The position numbers were made by a program, and so were the translations under genes. Below, in pieces: positions 60,501 through 63,367 of a stretch of 64,000 nt of DNA. A model generated the notes under the pieces. That model was not told where the DNA came from. It did not search any database and saw only the letters and a program-made list of their open reading frames with translations. Positions within the stretch are counted from its first letter, which is position 1. Each line of letters starts with the position of its first letter. Source of the DNA: Adiantum capillus-veneris. Taxonomy: Eukaryota; Streptophyta; Polypodiopsida; Polypodiales; Pteridaceae. Location of the stretch: NCBI GenBank assembly GCA_014529385.2, contig CM043959.1:58322753-58386752 (forward strand). The letters are read 5' to 3'.

Positions 60501-61146
60501 TTTCCTATAATCTTAGTACAAACAATGCGTATTATCATGCCTCTTGCTGCTCAAGCTTGGGTGGGCTATGGGAGCTCTTATGAGCTTCTTGTTTTTCTCA
60601 TTAGCGAGCTCTAAATCTGGCATAATCTCTGGTGCAATGATCAAGGTGCCTTTCCTCGACATTGGGAACACGATGCTAGATGAGAGCCTTGCATTGACAG
60701 TGTCTGAATATGAAGAATGGGGGCATCCAGAGAAGAAGGAGACTTTTGACTACATTCAGAGCTACACACCATATGATAATGTAAAGAAGGACACTCAGTA
60801 TCCTCATATGTTGGTGCTATCTTCCTTTCTAGACACCAGGTGGTCTATACTAATAAATCTTCTTCATTGTCCGTAAAGATGATCGGTCGGGGCTTGTTCA
60901 TTTTAAGTAATTTTTGAACTCACATGTCCGTGCTGCAGAGTGGGCTATTGGGAAGCTGCCAAGTGGGTTGCCCGCCTTCGTGAATATAACAAGGCGAATG
61001 TGGAGAGGCTAGTGCTCTTAAAAACAGACATGAATTCCGGGCACTTTACCGAGAGTGGGCGATATCTACATATTGAGGGCACGGCTCTTGAATATGCTTT
61101 TCTGCTGAAAGCAATTGATAGCAGTATATTGAAAAGCAATGAGTGA
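14367..61146 (+). CDS. S9A serine peptidase, oligopeptidase B / prolyl oligopeptidase family (11 exons)
   Basis: The joined exons 14367-14731, 35912-36096, 39747-39969, 48012-48153, 48291-48494, 58962-59093, 59170-59286, 59425-59816, 60103-60319, 60646-60839 and 60939-61146 make 2379 nt and 792 residues, with no internal stop and all introns GT-AG. The N-terminus is Arg/Ser-rich ([18 protein letters not shown]) and may be an organelle transit peptide. Residues from about 50 to 550 form the S9 N-terminal beta-propeller region, beginning [12 protein letters not shown], then [11 protein letters not shown] across exons 1-2. The catalytic domain follows: [13 protein letters not shown], nucleophile Ser636 in GVSAGG, Asp722 in [15 protein letters not shown] and His759 in [10 protein letters not shown]. 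The 86- and 37-residue spacings match the family. Such enzymes cleave short peptides, in oligopeptidase B after Lys/Arg. Substrate preference here is not determined. Length fits plant homologues (about 750-800). Confidence 0.93.
14732..15780 (+). other. Start of intron 1, no transposon recognised
   Basis: About 1 kb of moderately AT-rich intron without recognisable coding content. Short ORFs here are chance frames. Confidence 0.5.
15781..16793 (+). mobile_element. Candidate Ty1/copia LTR and untranslated leader
   Basis: Directly upstream of a copia gag lies a TATA-like CTATAAATAAAATG (15811-15825), a (TC)n tract (15884-15929), then at least six copies of a GCGTTTTT motif between about 16090 and 16590. 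No clean LTR borders or primer-binding site were found, so extent is approximate. The leader role is inferred from its position between TATA and gag. Confidence 0.4.
15884..15929. repeat. (TC)n microsatellite
   Basis: About 23 TC units inside the presumed copia leader. Confidence 0.9.
16794..17776 (+). pseudogene. Ty1/copia gag and start of protease, 3' part missing
   Basis: The frame starts with Ser/Thr-rich [14 protein letters not shown] and continues [53 protein letters not shown] and [12 protein letters not shown]. This is the gag polyprotein pattern of copia elements. A Lys-rich tail and the broken knuckle CYHYHKK (CCHC lost) follow. [14 protein letters not shown] at 17731-17773 is the protease active-site motif D-S-G-A. 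In-frame TAG codons lie at 17031 and 17435. The rest of protease, integrase, RT and RNase H is absent; gypsy sequence begins at once. Confidence 0.8.
17777..18451 (+). pseudogene. Ty3/gypsy integrase C-terminus with chromodomain-like end
   Basis: Abutting the copia protease is [20 protein letters not shown], the gypsy integrase YN-HSST-PFE-YG block. Then come [35 protein letters not shown] and [19 protein letters not shown], the GPY/F-type module. After about 18250 frameshifts separate [14 protein letters not shown] from the chromodomain-like [18 protein letters not shown], and a stop follows at about 18450. Several stops (for example 18062) make it non-functional. No LTR was found nearby. 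Confidence 0.75.
18452..19700. other. Unassigned intron sequence with possible antisense relic
   Basis: Mostly unplaced. On the - strand between 19440 and 18979 a Lys/Ser/Asp-rich reading ([11 protein letters not shown], then [12 protein letters not shown], then [14 protein letters not shown]) looks like a low-complexity segment of a gag-type protein. There is no diagnostic motif, so this is only a suggestion. Confidence 0.3.
21390..21403. repeat. Target-site duplication, left copy
   Basis: AAGCTGCAAGCATA, identical to 22321-22334 on the other side of the LINE. Confidence 0.9.
21404..22320 (+). mobile_element. 5'-truncated L1-type LINE with poly(A) and target duplication
   Basis: Encodes the C-terminal part of an L1-type ORF2, with the zinc-binding RT tail: [20 protein letters not shown], then [19 protein letters not shown] across a frameshift, and [14 protein letters not shown]. 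It ends in a short 3' UTR with CACAATTGTGAG and a poly(A) of about 19 at 22303-22322. It is flanked by 14-bp direct repeats and lies in an intron of the hAT gene. A second copy of this family is at 41633-43520 on the other strand. Confidence 0.88.
22321..22334. repeat. Target-site duplication, right copy
   Basis: AAGCTGCAAGCATA directly after the poly(A). It matches the left copy and dates the LINE as later than the hAT insertion. Confidence 0.9.
22816..23117. other. Sequence between the hAT gene and the antisense gag
   Basis: About 300 bp without coding content, probably the 3' side of the hAT element. No terminal inverted repeat was identified. Confidence 0.4.
23118..23850 (-). pseudogene. 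Ty3/gypsy-type gag, antisense, frameshifted
   Basis: On the reverse strand the N-terminal frame (from 23841) has [34 protein letters not shown] and [11 protein letters not shown]. After a break around 23450-23480, [28 protein letters not shown] and [19 protein letters not shown] follow. This is the retrotransposon gag fold pattern (WY/W, TW, L, F, F, E-A). The C-terminal end, knuckle and pol are missing: the frame dissolves into a GTACG-rich stretch near 23160. Confidence 0.75.
23168..23188. repeat. Short inverted repeat in a GTACG-rich patch
   Basis: GTACGGAA (23168-23175) and TTCCGTAC (23181-23188) are perfect inverted copies with a 5-nt spacer. The surrounding 70 bp repeats CCGTAC/GTACGT several times. 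Confidence 0.7.
23851..25090 (-). other. Untranslated leader of the antisense gypsy element
   Basis: Lies between the gag start (about 23841) and the primer-binding site near 25091-25099 on the reverse strand. No coding domain was seen. About 1.2 kb would be a long but possible leader. Confidence 0.4.
25091..25099 (-). promoter_or_regulatory. Candidate primer-binding site, antisense element
   Basis: Reverse-strand TTGGCGCC follows an LTR-like end ...GGCCCCA. TGGCGCC is the start of primer sites of the tRNA-Asp type used by many plant gypsy elements. The match is short. Confidence 0.45.
25102..25645 (-). mobile_element. Partial LTR of the antisense gypsy element
   Basis: Begins (reverse-strand 3' end) with CA just before the primer site. 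It contains a 41-bp tandem repeat, and is cut where LINE homology starts near 25650. The other LTR border was not found. Confidence 0.4.
25403..25508. repeat. 41-bp tandem repeat, about 2.5 copies
   Basis: Units starting TAGACCTGGACGAGAGAGGA at 25403 and 25444 are nearly identical. A third partial unit at 25485 is diverged. Confidence 0.85.
25650..25985 (+). pseudogene. LINE ORF2 fragment (endonuclease-RT linker)
   Basis: Aligns with 55130-55460 of the LINE in intron 5. Shared readings include [38 protein letters not shown] and [19 protein letters not shown]. It is cut at 25985 by the start of a gypsy LTR. Confidence 0.8.
25986..27121 (+). repeat. 5' LTR of the gypsy element (1136 bp)
   Basis: Starts TGTCACGTGACA, a perfect 12-bp palindrome with a CACGTG core, and ends ...CCTTACA before the PBS. 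A TATA-like ATAATATATAGC lies near 26308. Downstream of it is a dense series of GGCGTTTTCAG/AGCGTTTTTGG motifs (26450-26770), then CT-rich sequence. Related LTR copies are at 32475-33136 and at 51650-52270 plus 57723-57831. Confidence 0.88.
27122..27134 (+). promoter_or_regulatory. Primer-binding site (initiator tRNA-Met type)
   Basis: TTGGTATCAAAGC directly after the LTR end, one base off the usual plant TGGTATCAGAGC that pairs with the 3' end of initiator tRNA-Met. Confidence 0.85.
27571..28640 (+). pseudogene. gag of the gypsy element
   Basis: Starts [20 protein letters not shown] at 27571. An in-frame TAG lies near 27649, and a frameshift near 27870 moves to the frame that continues to 28457. 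That frame has two tandem repeats of [17 protein letters not shown] (charged, coiled-coil-like), then [33 protein letters not shown] and [14 protein letters not shown], which are capsid-type gag motifs. Further frameshifts follow near 28420-28650. The capsid-region identity rests on this motif pattern. Confidence 0.8.
28674..30278 (+). pseudogene. pol of the gypsy element: knuckle, protease, reverse transcriptase
   Basis: One frame, interrupted by TGA at 29406. Order: Asn/Ser/Lys-rich linker, zinc knuckle [14 protein letters not shown] (intact CCHC), protease motif [16 protein letters not shown] (DLG instead of DSG), then [17 protein letters not shown] begins [17 protein letters not shown] and includes [47 protein letters not shown] and [11 protein letters not shown], where the catalytic box is FLDD. 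A TAA at 30276 stands where the family has Lys before FFLTEVTYL. Confidence 0.88.
30303..31259 (+). pseudogene. pol continuation: RT thumb, RNase H, integrase zinc region
   Basis: Same frame as the [22 protein letters not shown] ends the RT. RNase H has [58 protein letters not shown] and CTDHQ, so its D-E-D residues are in place. A TGA at 30825 replaces the Trp of DHQxLKWL. The integrase N-terminal HHCC region begins [18 protein letters not shown] and RFFDWP, then TAA at 31257 and TGA at 31263. Confidence 0.87.
31272..32283 (+). pseudogene. pol continuation: integrase core and C-terminus
   Basis: CTICQ completes the zinc site. The core has [44 protein letters not shown] and, after a 1-nt frameshift near 31660, [10 protein letters not shown], so D-D-E are all present. 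TGA codons at 31750 and 31813 stand where Trp is expected. The C-terminus reads [40 protein letters not shown] and [13 protein letters not shown]. After TAA at 32281, [18 protein letters not shown] and [15 protein letters not shown] form a short chromodomain-like tail. Confidence 0.85.
32462..32474 (+). promoter_or_regulatory. Polypurine tract
   Basis: AAAAAGGAGGGAA lies directly before the TG of the 3' LTR. This is the plus-strand primer site expected at this position. Confidence 0.85.
32475..33136 (+). repeat. 3' LTR of the gypsy element, truncated
   Basis: Matches 25986 to about 26650 of the 5' LTR, with about 4 differences in the first 100 bp. It stops at ACCAGCGATTTTCAGC, about 470 bp short of a full LTR, where LINE sequence begins. 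Confidence 0.87.
33137..34482 (+). pseudogene. LINE ORF2 C-terminus and 3' end
   Basis: Parallels 56690-57720: [75 protein letters not shown] and [12 protein letters not shown]. The following zinc-binding segment is damaged ([14 protein letters not shown] lacks the second Cys pair). The 3' end shows TTGGTCTCATAGGTCATTTT then a (CATTT)n tail near 34450-34482, the family's signature. Confidence 0.82.
34483..34634 (+). repeat. LTR end of a second LTR family
   Basis: TCTCATTCTCAGATGTCGTG to CATCTTCCGCTTTTGACA. A related copy at 39109-39318 has the same order of blocks. The end CA abuts a primer-binding site. The LINE 3' end joins it on the left, consistent with a LINE inserted into this LTR. Confidence 0.7.
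34635..34646 (+). promoter_or_regulatory. Primer-binding site (initiator tRNA-Met type)
   Basis: TGGTATCAGAGC, exact plant consensus, immediately after the LTR end. Confidence 0.88.
34647..35420 (+). mobile_element. Short internal region without coding domains (LARD/TRIM-like)
   Basis: Follows the PBS and ends in a purine-rich AAAGAGGGGAGACAA near 35405-35419 that could be a PPT. No gag or pol motif was found in about 770 bp, so the element is either non-autonomous or internally deleted. No 3' LTR was recognised after it. Confidence 0.45.
35421..35911 (+). other. 3' end of intron 1
   Basis: AT-rich intron sequence ending in a pyrimidine-rich TTTCTTTTTTGGTAATTTTGTAG. No transposon recognised. 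Confidence 0.6.
35912..36096 (+). CDS. Peptidase gene exon 2
   Basis: The acceptor is TTTTGTAG|GTTGTATT, which completes Trp and gives [18 protein letters not shown], the family's conserved continuation of GPW. The donor is AACACG|GTAAGC. It ends in [11 protein letters not shown], the family's D-N block. Confidence 0.92.
36470..36590 (+). pseudogene. Short hAT transposase relic
   Basis: The frame [20 protein letters not shown] carries the DESTDIS motif typical of the start of the catalytic domain in one group of hAT transposases. Nothing else of the domain is recognisable nearby, so this is a scrap in intron 2. Confidence 0.55.
37140..38560 (-). pseudogene. LINE-like ORF2 C-terminal fragments, two head-to-tail pieces
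   Basis: On the reverse strand, 38486-38190 encodes a zinc-binding tail [20 protein letters not shown] followed by CRAY (C-x2-C...H...C), as in LINE ORF2 C-termini. The segments 37077-37260 and 38140-38320 are diverged copies of each other (shared AATCTAAGCTGGA-type, AACTGTATGGGGT and GGTGTATGCTCTG blocks). The upstream reading [11 protein letters not shown] near 37370 resembles the EDGFV block of the intron 5 LINE. Assignment to LINE is by these motifs only. Confidence 0.5.
38561..39068. other. Unassigned intron 2 sequence
   Basis: Includes a GC-richer stretch (38735-38930) and a + strand reading [14 protein letters not shown] near 38941 with no domain I recognise. Possibly the outer part of the LTR that ends at 39318. 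Confidence 0.4.
39070..39318 (+). repeat. (CT)n tract and LTR end of the second LTR family
   Basis: A (CT)n array (39070-39108) is followed by TCTCATTCTCAGATGTCCCG ... CATCTTCCGCTGCATATTCTGACA. This matches 34483-34634 with one extra block of about 45 bp. No primer site follows, so it is a solo or truncated LTR. Confidence 0.6.
39319..39410 (+). pseudogene. LINE-like scrap
   Basis: GAGGCAAGACCTATGGCAGC and the following TTTACAC match, in inverse orientation, 37470-37500 in the antisense LINE-like sequence. The reading EARPMAALH is shared. Confidence 0.5.
39694..39746 (+). repeat. Tandemly duplicated 3' splice site of intron 2
   Basis: ACATTTGGCTTGTG plus a pyrimidine-rich TTxTGCAGGAT occurs twice, 27 bp apart, with acceptor AGs at 39718-39719 and 39745-39746. 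Only the downstream acceptor keeps the reading frame open. The upstream one adds 27 nt starting with GA-TAA, giving an in-frame stop right after the junction Gly codon. Confidence 0.85.
39747..39969 (+). CDS. Peptidase gene exon 3
   Basis: The acceptor is ATTTTGCAG|GATTTG and the donor is TTCAG|GTGCGC. Encodes [13 protein letters not shown] and [13 protein letters not shown], propeller blades of the S9 N-terminal domain, then MLRPF. A duplicated acceptor lies 27 bp upstream. Confidence 0.92.
39970..41630 (+). other. 5' part of intron 3
   Basis: No domain recognised. A TATA-like CACTATATAAGGAGGCCACC at 41060-41079 in a GC-richer patch could be the promoter of an LTR fragment, but borders were not found. 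Confidence 0.4.
41633..43520 (-). pseudogene. L1-type LINE, ORF2 C-terminal half, antisense in intron 3
   Basis: The reverse strand from about 43520 reads [11 protein letters not shown] and [39 protein letters not shown] and [20 protein letters not shown] (RT C-terminal region). After a break near 42680-42440, it continues [18 protein letters not shown] and [20 protein letters not shown] (zinc-binding RT tail). The reading 42438-41812 is 208 codons. The 3' end has CACAATTGTGAG and an A-rich tail (T-run at 41617-41627 on the + strand), as in the copy at 21404-22320. Confidence 0.85.
43567..43603. repeat. (CT)n microsatellite
   Basis: About 18 CT units in intron 3. Confidence 0.9.
43964..45827 (+). 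mobile_element. Candidate long LTR (about 1.86 kb), possibly solo
   Basis: Starts TGTTGCTAAATTGG and may end TTGCTACA. A TATA box (TATAAAAG, 44815) and a polyadenylation-like CAATAATAAAG near 45677 lie in LTR order. A 5' portion recurs inverted at 49935-50115, where it starts exactly at a LINE border, which supports the 5' end. The 3' end is a guess and no target duplication was seen. A repeated AATAATTC...GAGAGGGTTTT block lies at 43990-44107. The (A/G)-rich 44715-44755 stretch is low complexity. Confidence 0.5.
45828..46580 (+). other. Unassigned intron 3 sequence with (CT)n
   Basis: No coding content recognised. A 56-bp (CT)n array occupies 46261-46316 and creates repeat-driven ORFs. Confidence 0.5.
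46590..47445 (+). pseudogene. Diverged LINE 3' end
   Basis: Contains [20 protein letters not shown] and [11 protein letters not shown], matching the [20 protein letters not shown] block of the LINE family. It then decays. The 3' end near 47395-47445 keeps CATTTCGGCCTTTTGCAGG and GTTAATATGAC, a degenerate version of the family tail. Confidence 0.65.
47446..47700 (+). pseudogene. LINE RT N-terminal fragment
   Basis: [40 protein letters not shown] and KAGDHMDLA parallel [40 protein letters not shown] and KSGDPM at about 55690-55830. It joins directly to the 3' end of another LINE copy. Confidence 0.7.
48012..48153 (+). CDS. Peptidase gene exon 4
   Basis: The acceptor GTATAG|GGTCTTC is chosen over GGTAG four bases upstream, because only this one keeps frame and completes RPFRVFKH. 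Encodes [20 protein letters not shown] and [12 protein letters not shown]. The donor is GAG|GTAGCT. Confidence 0.9.
48291..48494 (+). CDS. Peptidase gene exon 5
   Basis: The acceptor is GTGTTAG|GTATAT and the donor is TGGAAG|GTGCAC. Encodes [23 protein letters not shown] and LFLLTNA, which are propeller strands. Intron 4 upstream is only 137 bp. Confidence 0.92.
48495..49229 (+). other. 5' part of intron 5
   Basis: AT-rich intron sequence, no transposon recognised. Confidence 0.5.
49230..49930 (-). pseudogene. LINE endonuclease end and linker, antisense (second subfamily)
   Basis: The reverse strand shows [20 protein letters not shown], then [10 protein letters not shown] and [12 protein letters not shown] (end of the endonuclease domain), then a linker with [17 protein letters not shown] and [10 protein letters not shown]-like readings near 49480-49380. 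The motif order matches the intron 5 LINE, but the wording differs, so it is another subfamily. Confidence 0.6.
49935..50115 (-). repeat. 5' fragment of the 43964 LTR family, antisense
   Basis: Reverse complement of about 43966-44170: TTGCTAAATTGGCTTTATCT, a single AATAATCCTAAATGAATTATT block, GAGAGGGTTTTTCTC, and GTGCGTCATTCAA. It ends in a short CGTCATTACTTT duplication. Confidence 0.75.
50116..51645 (-). pseudogene. LINE ORF2 endonuclease and start of RT, antisense
   Basis: Starts at the ORF2-like ATG near 51562 with [20 protein letters not shown], the N-terminal Asn block of an APE-type endonuclease. Then come [63 protein letters not shown] and [20 protein letters not shown] before the cut by an LTR at 50115. 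Stops and frameshifts are present (for example near 50430). The arrangement parallels 54210-55760 on the + strand. Confidence 0.82.
51650..52270 (+). repeat. LTR fragment of the 25986 gypsy family, left part
   Basis: Carries the same GCGTTTTCAG-type motif series (51700-52040) and the blocks TTTGTGCAATC, CTCTCGCCA, GTGTCGTATTCTTCTCT and CACTTTGTT, in the order seen in the 5' LTR at 26560-27010. It breaks off at CTCTCTCA. The missing end of the LTR is at 57723. Confidence 0.78.
52264..52840. repeat. Large palindrome built around LINE tail sequence
   Basis: The left arm (52264-52556) and right arm (52558-52840) are inverted copies with a one-base axis at 52557 and only small indels in the AG tracts. 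The inner 65 bp of each arm is the LINE 3'-tail sequence (ATAGGTCACTTTGGCCTTTT and on to ATTTCATTTC). The outer part has five copies of a GCGTAGAGAGAGAAAGAG-like block. Confidence 0.88.
52424..52490. repeat. (AG)n microsatellite
   Basis: About 33 AG units between the outer left arm and the first hairpin. Similar arrays are at 52828-52885 and 53221-53275. Confidence 0.9.
52490..53277 (+). repeat. Two tandem 394-bp units ahead of LINE ORF1
   Basis: Axis positions 52557 and 52951 and all compared blocks are offset by 394 bp with no visible differences outside the AG arrays. Each unit holds the tail-derived hairpin (about 135 bp), a CT-rich A-prime arm and an (AG)n array. The second array ends 55 bp before the ORF1 ATG at 53332, so the units sit where a LINE 5' UTR promoter would be. 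Confidence 0.85.
53332..54218 (+). pseudogene. LINE ORF1 (coiled coil plus nucleic-acid-binding domain)
   Basis: Starts [20 protein letters not shown]. An in-frame TAG is at 53467. Residues 60-150 are heptad-rich ([20 protein letters not shown]), a likely trimerising coiled coil. Then [20 protein letters not shown] and [11 protein letters not shown] match the RRM-like core position. A shift of frame near 53990 leads to [35 protein letters not shown] and [14 protein letters not shown], the C-terminal domain. ORF1 proteins bind LINE RNA. With the stop and frameshift it is not intact. Confidence 0.82.
54249..57516 (+). pseudogene. LINE ORF2: APE endonuclease, reverse transcriptase, zinc tail; broken
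   Basis: The ATG at 54249 starts [20 protein letters not shown]. Endonuclease blocks: [44 protein letters not shown] (frameshifted) and [12 protein letters not shown]. The linker is at 55130-55460. [50 protein letters not shown], motif [20 protein letters not shown] and motif B region [11 protein letters not shown]. Near 56300 the motif C block with the YADD box is absent: DYVERQG passes directly to the [13 protein letters not shown] frame. The C-terminus has [20 protein letters not shown] and CPAYYEI, an intact CCHC. Many other stops are present. Confidence 0.87.
57522..57563. repeat. Poly-C tract after LINE ORF2
   Basis: About 40 C with two interruptions directly after the ORF2 stop (57514-57516), in the 3' UTR. 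Confidence 0.9.
57663..57722 (+). repeat. LINE 3' tail
   Basis: GGTCATTTTGGCCTTTTGAA, then GACGTTAATATAACATTTC and a short (ATTTC)n end. This tail replaces poly(A) in this family. Copies: 34424-34482, 47395-47445, and in both orientations at 52490-52625 and 52884-53019. Confidence 0.85.
57723..57831 (+). repeat. LTR fragment of the 25986 gypsy family, right part
   Basis: AACGGAAGGCTCTCCCTTTC, TTGAGCACAGTTC, GAGCACTCAT and CGCTGCACCTTACA match 27019-27121, the end of that LTR. With 51650-52270 it forms one LTR interrupted by the 5.4-kb LINE insertion. Short CTCTC-A sequence on both sides of the LINE may be the target duplication. Confidence 0.8.
57832..58961 (+). other. 3' part of intron 5, unassigned
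   Basis: If the LTR were an intact left LTR, a primer site would follow 57831. ACAAGATCTCTAGC is not one. A reverse-strand ORF (58230-57910) with [17 protein letters not shown] is Cys/His-rich but unrecognised. The intron ends with TTTGTTTCTTTGCAG. Confidence 0.45.
58962..59093 (+). CDS. Peptidase gene exon 6
   Basis: The acceptor is CTTTGCAG|CAAATT and the donor is GATATG|GTAATT. Encodes QIVLEEHN, then [19 protein letters not shown], the blade in which the family usually has a VFxxYLVL strand. Confidence 0.92.
59170..59286 (+). CDS. Peptidase gene exon 7
   Basis: The acceptor is ATTCAG|GTGGAA and the donor is CCAGTA|GTAAGA. Ends LRLCVSSPV, which joins exon 8 [10 protein letters not shown] to give the conserved SSP-MPD junction between propeller and hinge. 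Confidence 0.92.
59425..59816 (+). CDS. Peptidase gene exon 8
   Basis: The acceptor is GATGCAG|ATGCCA and the donor is GTCAG|GTGATC. Contains [19 protein letters not shown], the hinge back into the hydrolase domain, then [12 protein letters not shown] and [15 protein letters not shown] is the conserved loop before the nucleophile region. Confidence 0.93.
60103..60319 (+). CDS. Peptidase gene exon 9 (catalytic Ser)
   Basis: The acceptor is GTGTGCAG|GGGTGG and the donor is CTGAAG|GTTAGA. Encodes [14 protein letters not shown], then the nucleophile elbow [11 protein letters not shown] with Ser636. Most family members have GYSAGG or GRSAGG, so Val at the second position is a small variant. Confidence 0.94.
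60646..60839 (+). CDS. Peptidase gene exon 10 (catalytic Asp)
   Basis: The acceptor is GATCAAG|GTGCCT and the donor is CACCAG|GTGGTC. Encodes [37 protein letters not shown], and the Asp722 of LDTR that serves as the charge-relay acid. Confidence 0.93.
60939..61146 (+). CDS. Peptidase gene exon 11 (catalytic His, stop)
   Basis: The acceptor is GCTGCAG|AGTGGG. Encodes [15 protein letters not shown] and [13 protein letters not shown] with His759. The common form is GHGGKSGR, so here the glycines after His are replaced by Phe-Thr. Ends with TGA at 61144. Confidence 0.93.
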
Positions 61147-62678
61147 GCTGGCTATATGTCTTATTGGTTCCAGGCAGTCGCTGCTGTTGGGACATAAAGA
61201 TACCAAATCAGTTTCAATGGCCAAAGTAGTGGGATACGAAGATGCCAAAGCAGTTGCTGATGTTGGGATGCAAAGATACCAAAAGCAGTTTCAGTGGCCG
61301 ATGAAGTGGTTCCTCTCACACCATCATCTGGCTATTTTGACTGACCTGGCATGAAGTTTACGCATCAATAATTTCCCTTTGGCGAAGTGCAGTGAGTGAG
61401 AAGGGAGCTCTATTTCATGGTAAATTGACCCTTGGAATGTCCCATTTAGTGCTTATTTCTGTAGATTCAGATCAAGAGATCCTGGTTTTTTGGGTCTGTA
61501 CCGAAGAAACTAACCCTTTCGCAGCGGAGGGACAACACAAAGGAGGCTACAGTAACACCCATGTCAGAATGGATTCTTTCAAGAGCTTGGAGATGCTACT
61601 AGATCACATCAGGTGATTCTAAAACATGGCAGGATATTTCACTAATTCGATTCGCAGAGTACTGTTGCAAACGCATTTATTTTTCTTTGTAGTCCATGGT
61701 CAAGTTGTGATGTTGATAGTTGATAGCTAATGCAAAATACTTTGGAGTGAGGGGTCCCTGATATTTTGCATGAGGTTCCCTGCTAAGATGAAAAAGGCAT
61801 TATATTTTGTCATGTTGCATTGTCGTCTTGGAAGCAGATTCATGGCTTTAATTTCCACTCAAGCTGTGACAGCAATCTTCTCACCCACTCTTATCTGTAG
61901 TAAAATCTTCCCCACATCATGCTGCCTTCAGACTTTGATGTACACATCTTGGAAAATCACTAATGTCTAGAGAAGTTTTGGACCCACATTTGTGGCCATG
62001 CATATCAGCGCATCTGATTGTCTGTTTTTAGTGATCATGGTTTCAAATGAAGAATTACCATGTTGCTATTGATGTCCAATAAATATGTGCTTATCAAGCG
62101 TAAATTTCTATGGATAACTTCTAGACTAATAGTTCTAGAACAAGGGGACAAAATGACAATGCTTGCCCGTGATAGCCACTCGAGAAAGAACCCCCTTGTC
62201 TGTGCACATACACATCTGTTAAGTTCACTCTCTGTCTTCCAATCTTCAAGTTTATGTGGCCTTTTACTTTCAATGTAAAACATGATCTTCATGGAATCCC
62301 AAGTTTTGCAGTACTATATAGATGTATGCTATCTAAATTATAGTTGAGATAAATAGCGTCCTTGATGAAAGGTCCATGAAAACTATAAGCAAGGATTTAT
62401 TTAGAATGCAAAGATTGTGCATAACTCAATTTTCGTACCCAAGTCTTGTTTTTTGAGAGTTATGAAATGATGCGGATTATGGTTAAAAACATCATTTGTA
62501 ATGAGTAACTATTCTAGTTGCAGAAGCCGTGGTGCGATGGCACTTCCAATTGTAAATATAAAGCCCTTTGACCCATTGAAATCTATTTTTGGTTTAACTT
62601 ATGGTAGCTTTAGTATATAAGGTATCTAGGTCATCTTGTAAAGAAAATTTTTAATCTTAACCAAGGTTTTGTGTTGCT

Positions 62679-62680
<2 letters not shown>
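61147..62680 (+). other. 3' UTR and downstream sequence of the peptidase gene
   Basis: No further coding content. AATAAT near 61366 and CAATAAATATG near 62070 are candidate polyadenylation signals. The real end of the transcript is not decidable. Confidence 0.45.
61181..61307. repeat. Diverged tandem duplication in the presumed 3' UTR
   Basis: 61181-61234 and 61252-61307 share GTTGGGAxxxAAAGATACCA, then CAGTTTCARTGGCC and AGTGG, offset by about 71 bp. Confidence 0.75.

Positions 62681-62714
<34 letters not shown>
62681..62714. repeat. (AG)n microsatellite
   Basis: About 17 AG units. Confidence 0.9.
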
Positions 62715-62715
<1 letters not shown>

Positions 62716-63348
62716 ATGAACTTCATCCAAACACTATTCTCTGTCCGCTCATCGCATTGGAGATCCGACTACACCATTGTGATAGGCTTGGAGAGAGTTA
62801 CGCAACAATGCTAAGCATTTTACGTGAGACGGAGCGCATGCGCTAACATATCTACGAGCTATTTGTGGTCGTAAGTGTATCAAACAATGTCTATTTTCTT
62901 CGTGCAAGTAGTCGTTAGAATCGTGGTGACATAAGCTACGTATAAATACTCGGATTTTATTTTTGGGCACTTTCAAAATTCTGCTCTGTCTTCATACGCA
63001 TTCGTAACAGATGGGTTTGGAGTGAGGATTTTGAGTGTAGAGGCTTTGAGATAGGTGTATCCTAGTGAGGGGATGGTGTTCCTTAAGTTTCGTACGATTT
63101 TGATATGATTTGATGAGTTTTTTTTCGTTTGTGTGTATGTGGGTTGGGTGGTGTAGTTGAGAACAGTGAGATTCTTGATTTTGGTTTAAATGGCCTTCAG
63201 AGTGTTGTATGTGGGATGGTCTTAGCTTGACAAGCTAAAGAGATTGCAACTGTGCGTCTGTCGTGTAATCTGTGTTCTCGATTGACATTATGTTGATCAA
63301 TGTAGTGTTGCATGTACTTTGTAGGTGGTGTGATTCGCTCTCGCAACA
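62715..63348 (+). mobile_element. 3' part of an LTR (left LTR of an element leaving the window)
   Basis: Ends TCGCAACA at 63348, directly followed by a primer-binding site. A TATA-like TATAAATACTC is at 62941. The 5' border was not found, so the start given is arbitrary. Confidence 0.55.
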
Positions 63349-63349
63349 T

Positions 63350-63367
63350 TGGCGCCGTTGGTGGGGA
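63350..63367 (+). promoter_or_regulatory. Primer-binding site (tRNA-Asp type)
   Basis: TGGCGCCGTTGGTGGGGA follows the LTR end CA and one T. It differs at two positions from TGGCGCCGTTGCCGGGGA, common in plant gypsy elements of the Athila/Tat kind. Confidence 0.8.

Noticed and set aside
61139-61616. ORFs downstream of the peptidase stop as additional exons
   Set aside because: The catalytic domain is complete and ends normally at 61146. The downstream frames lie in a tandem duplication and have no domain.
7291-62714. Repeat arrays as possible CRISPR
   Set aside because: All are simple dinucleotide arrays or direct tandem duplications without unique spacers, in a eukaryotic genome.
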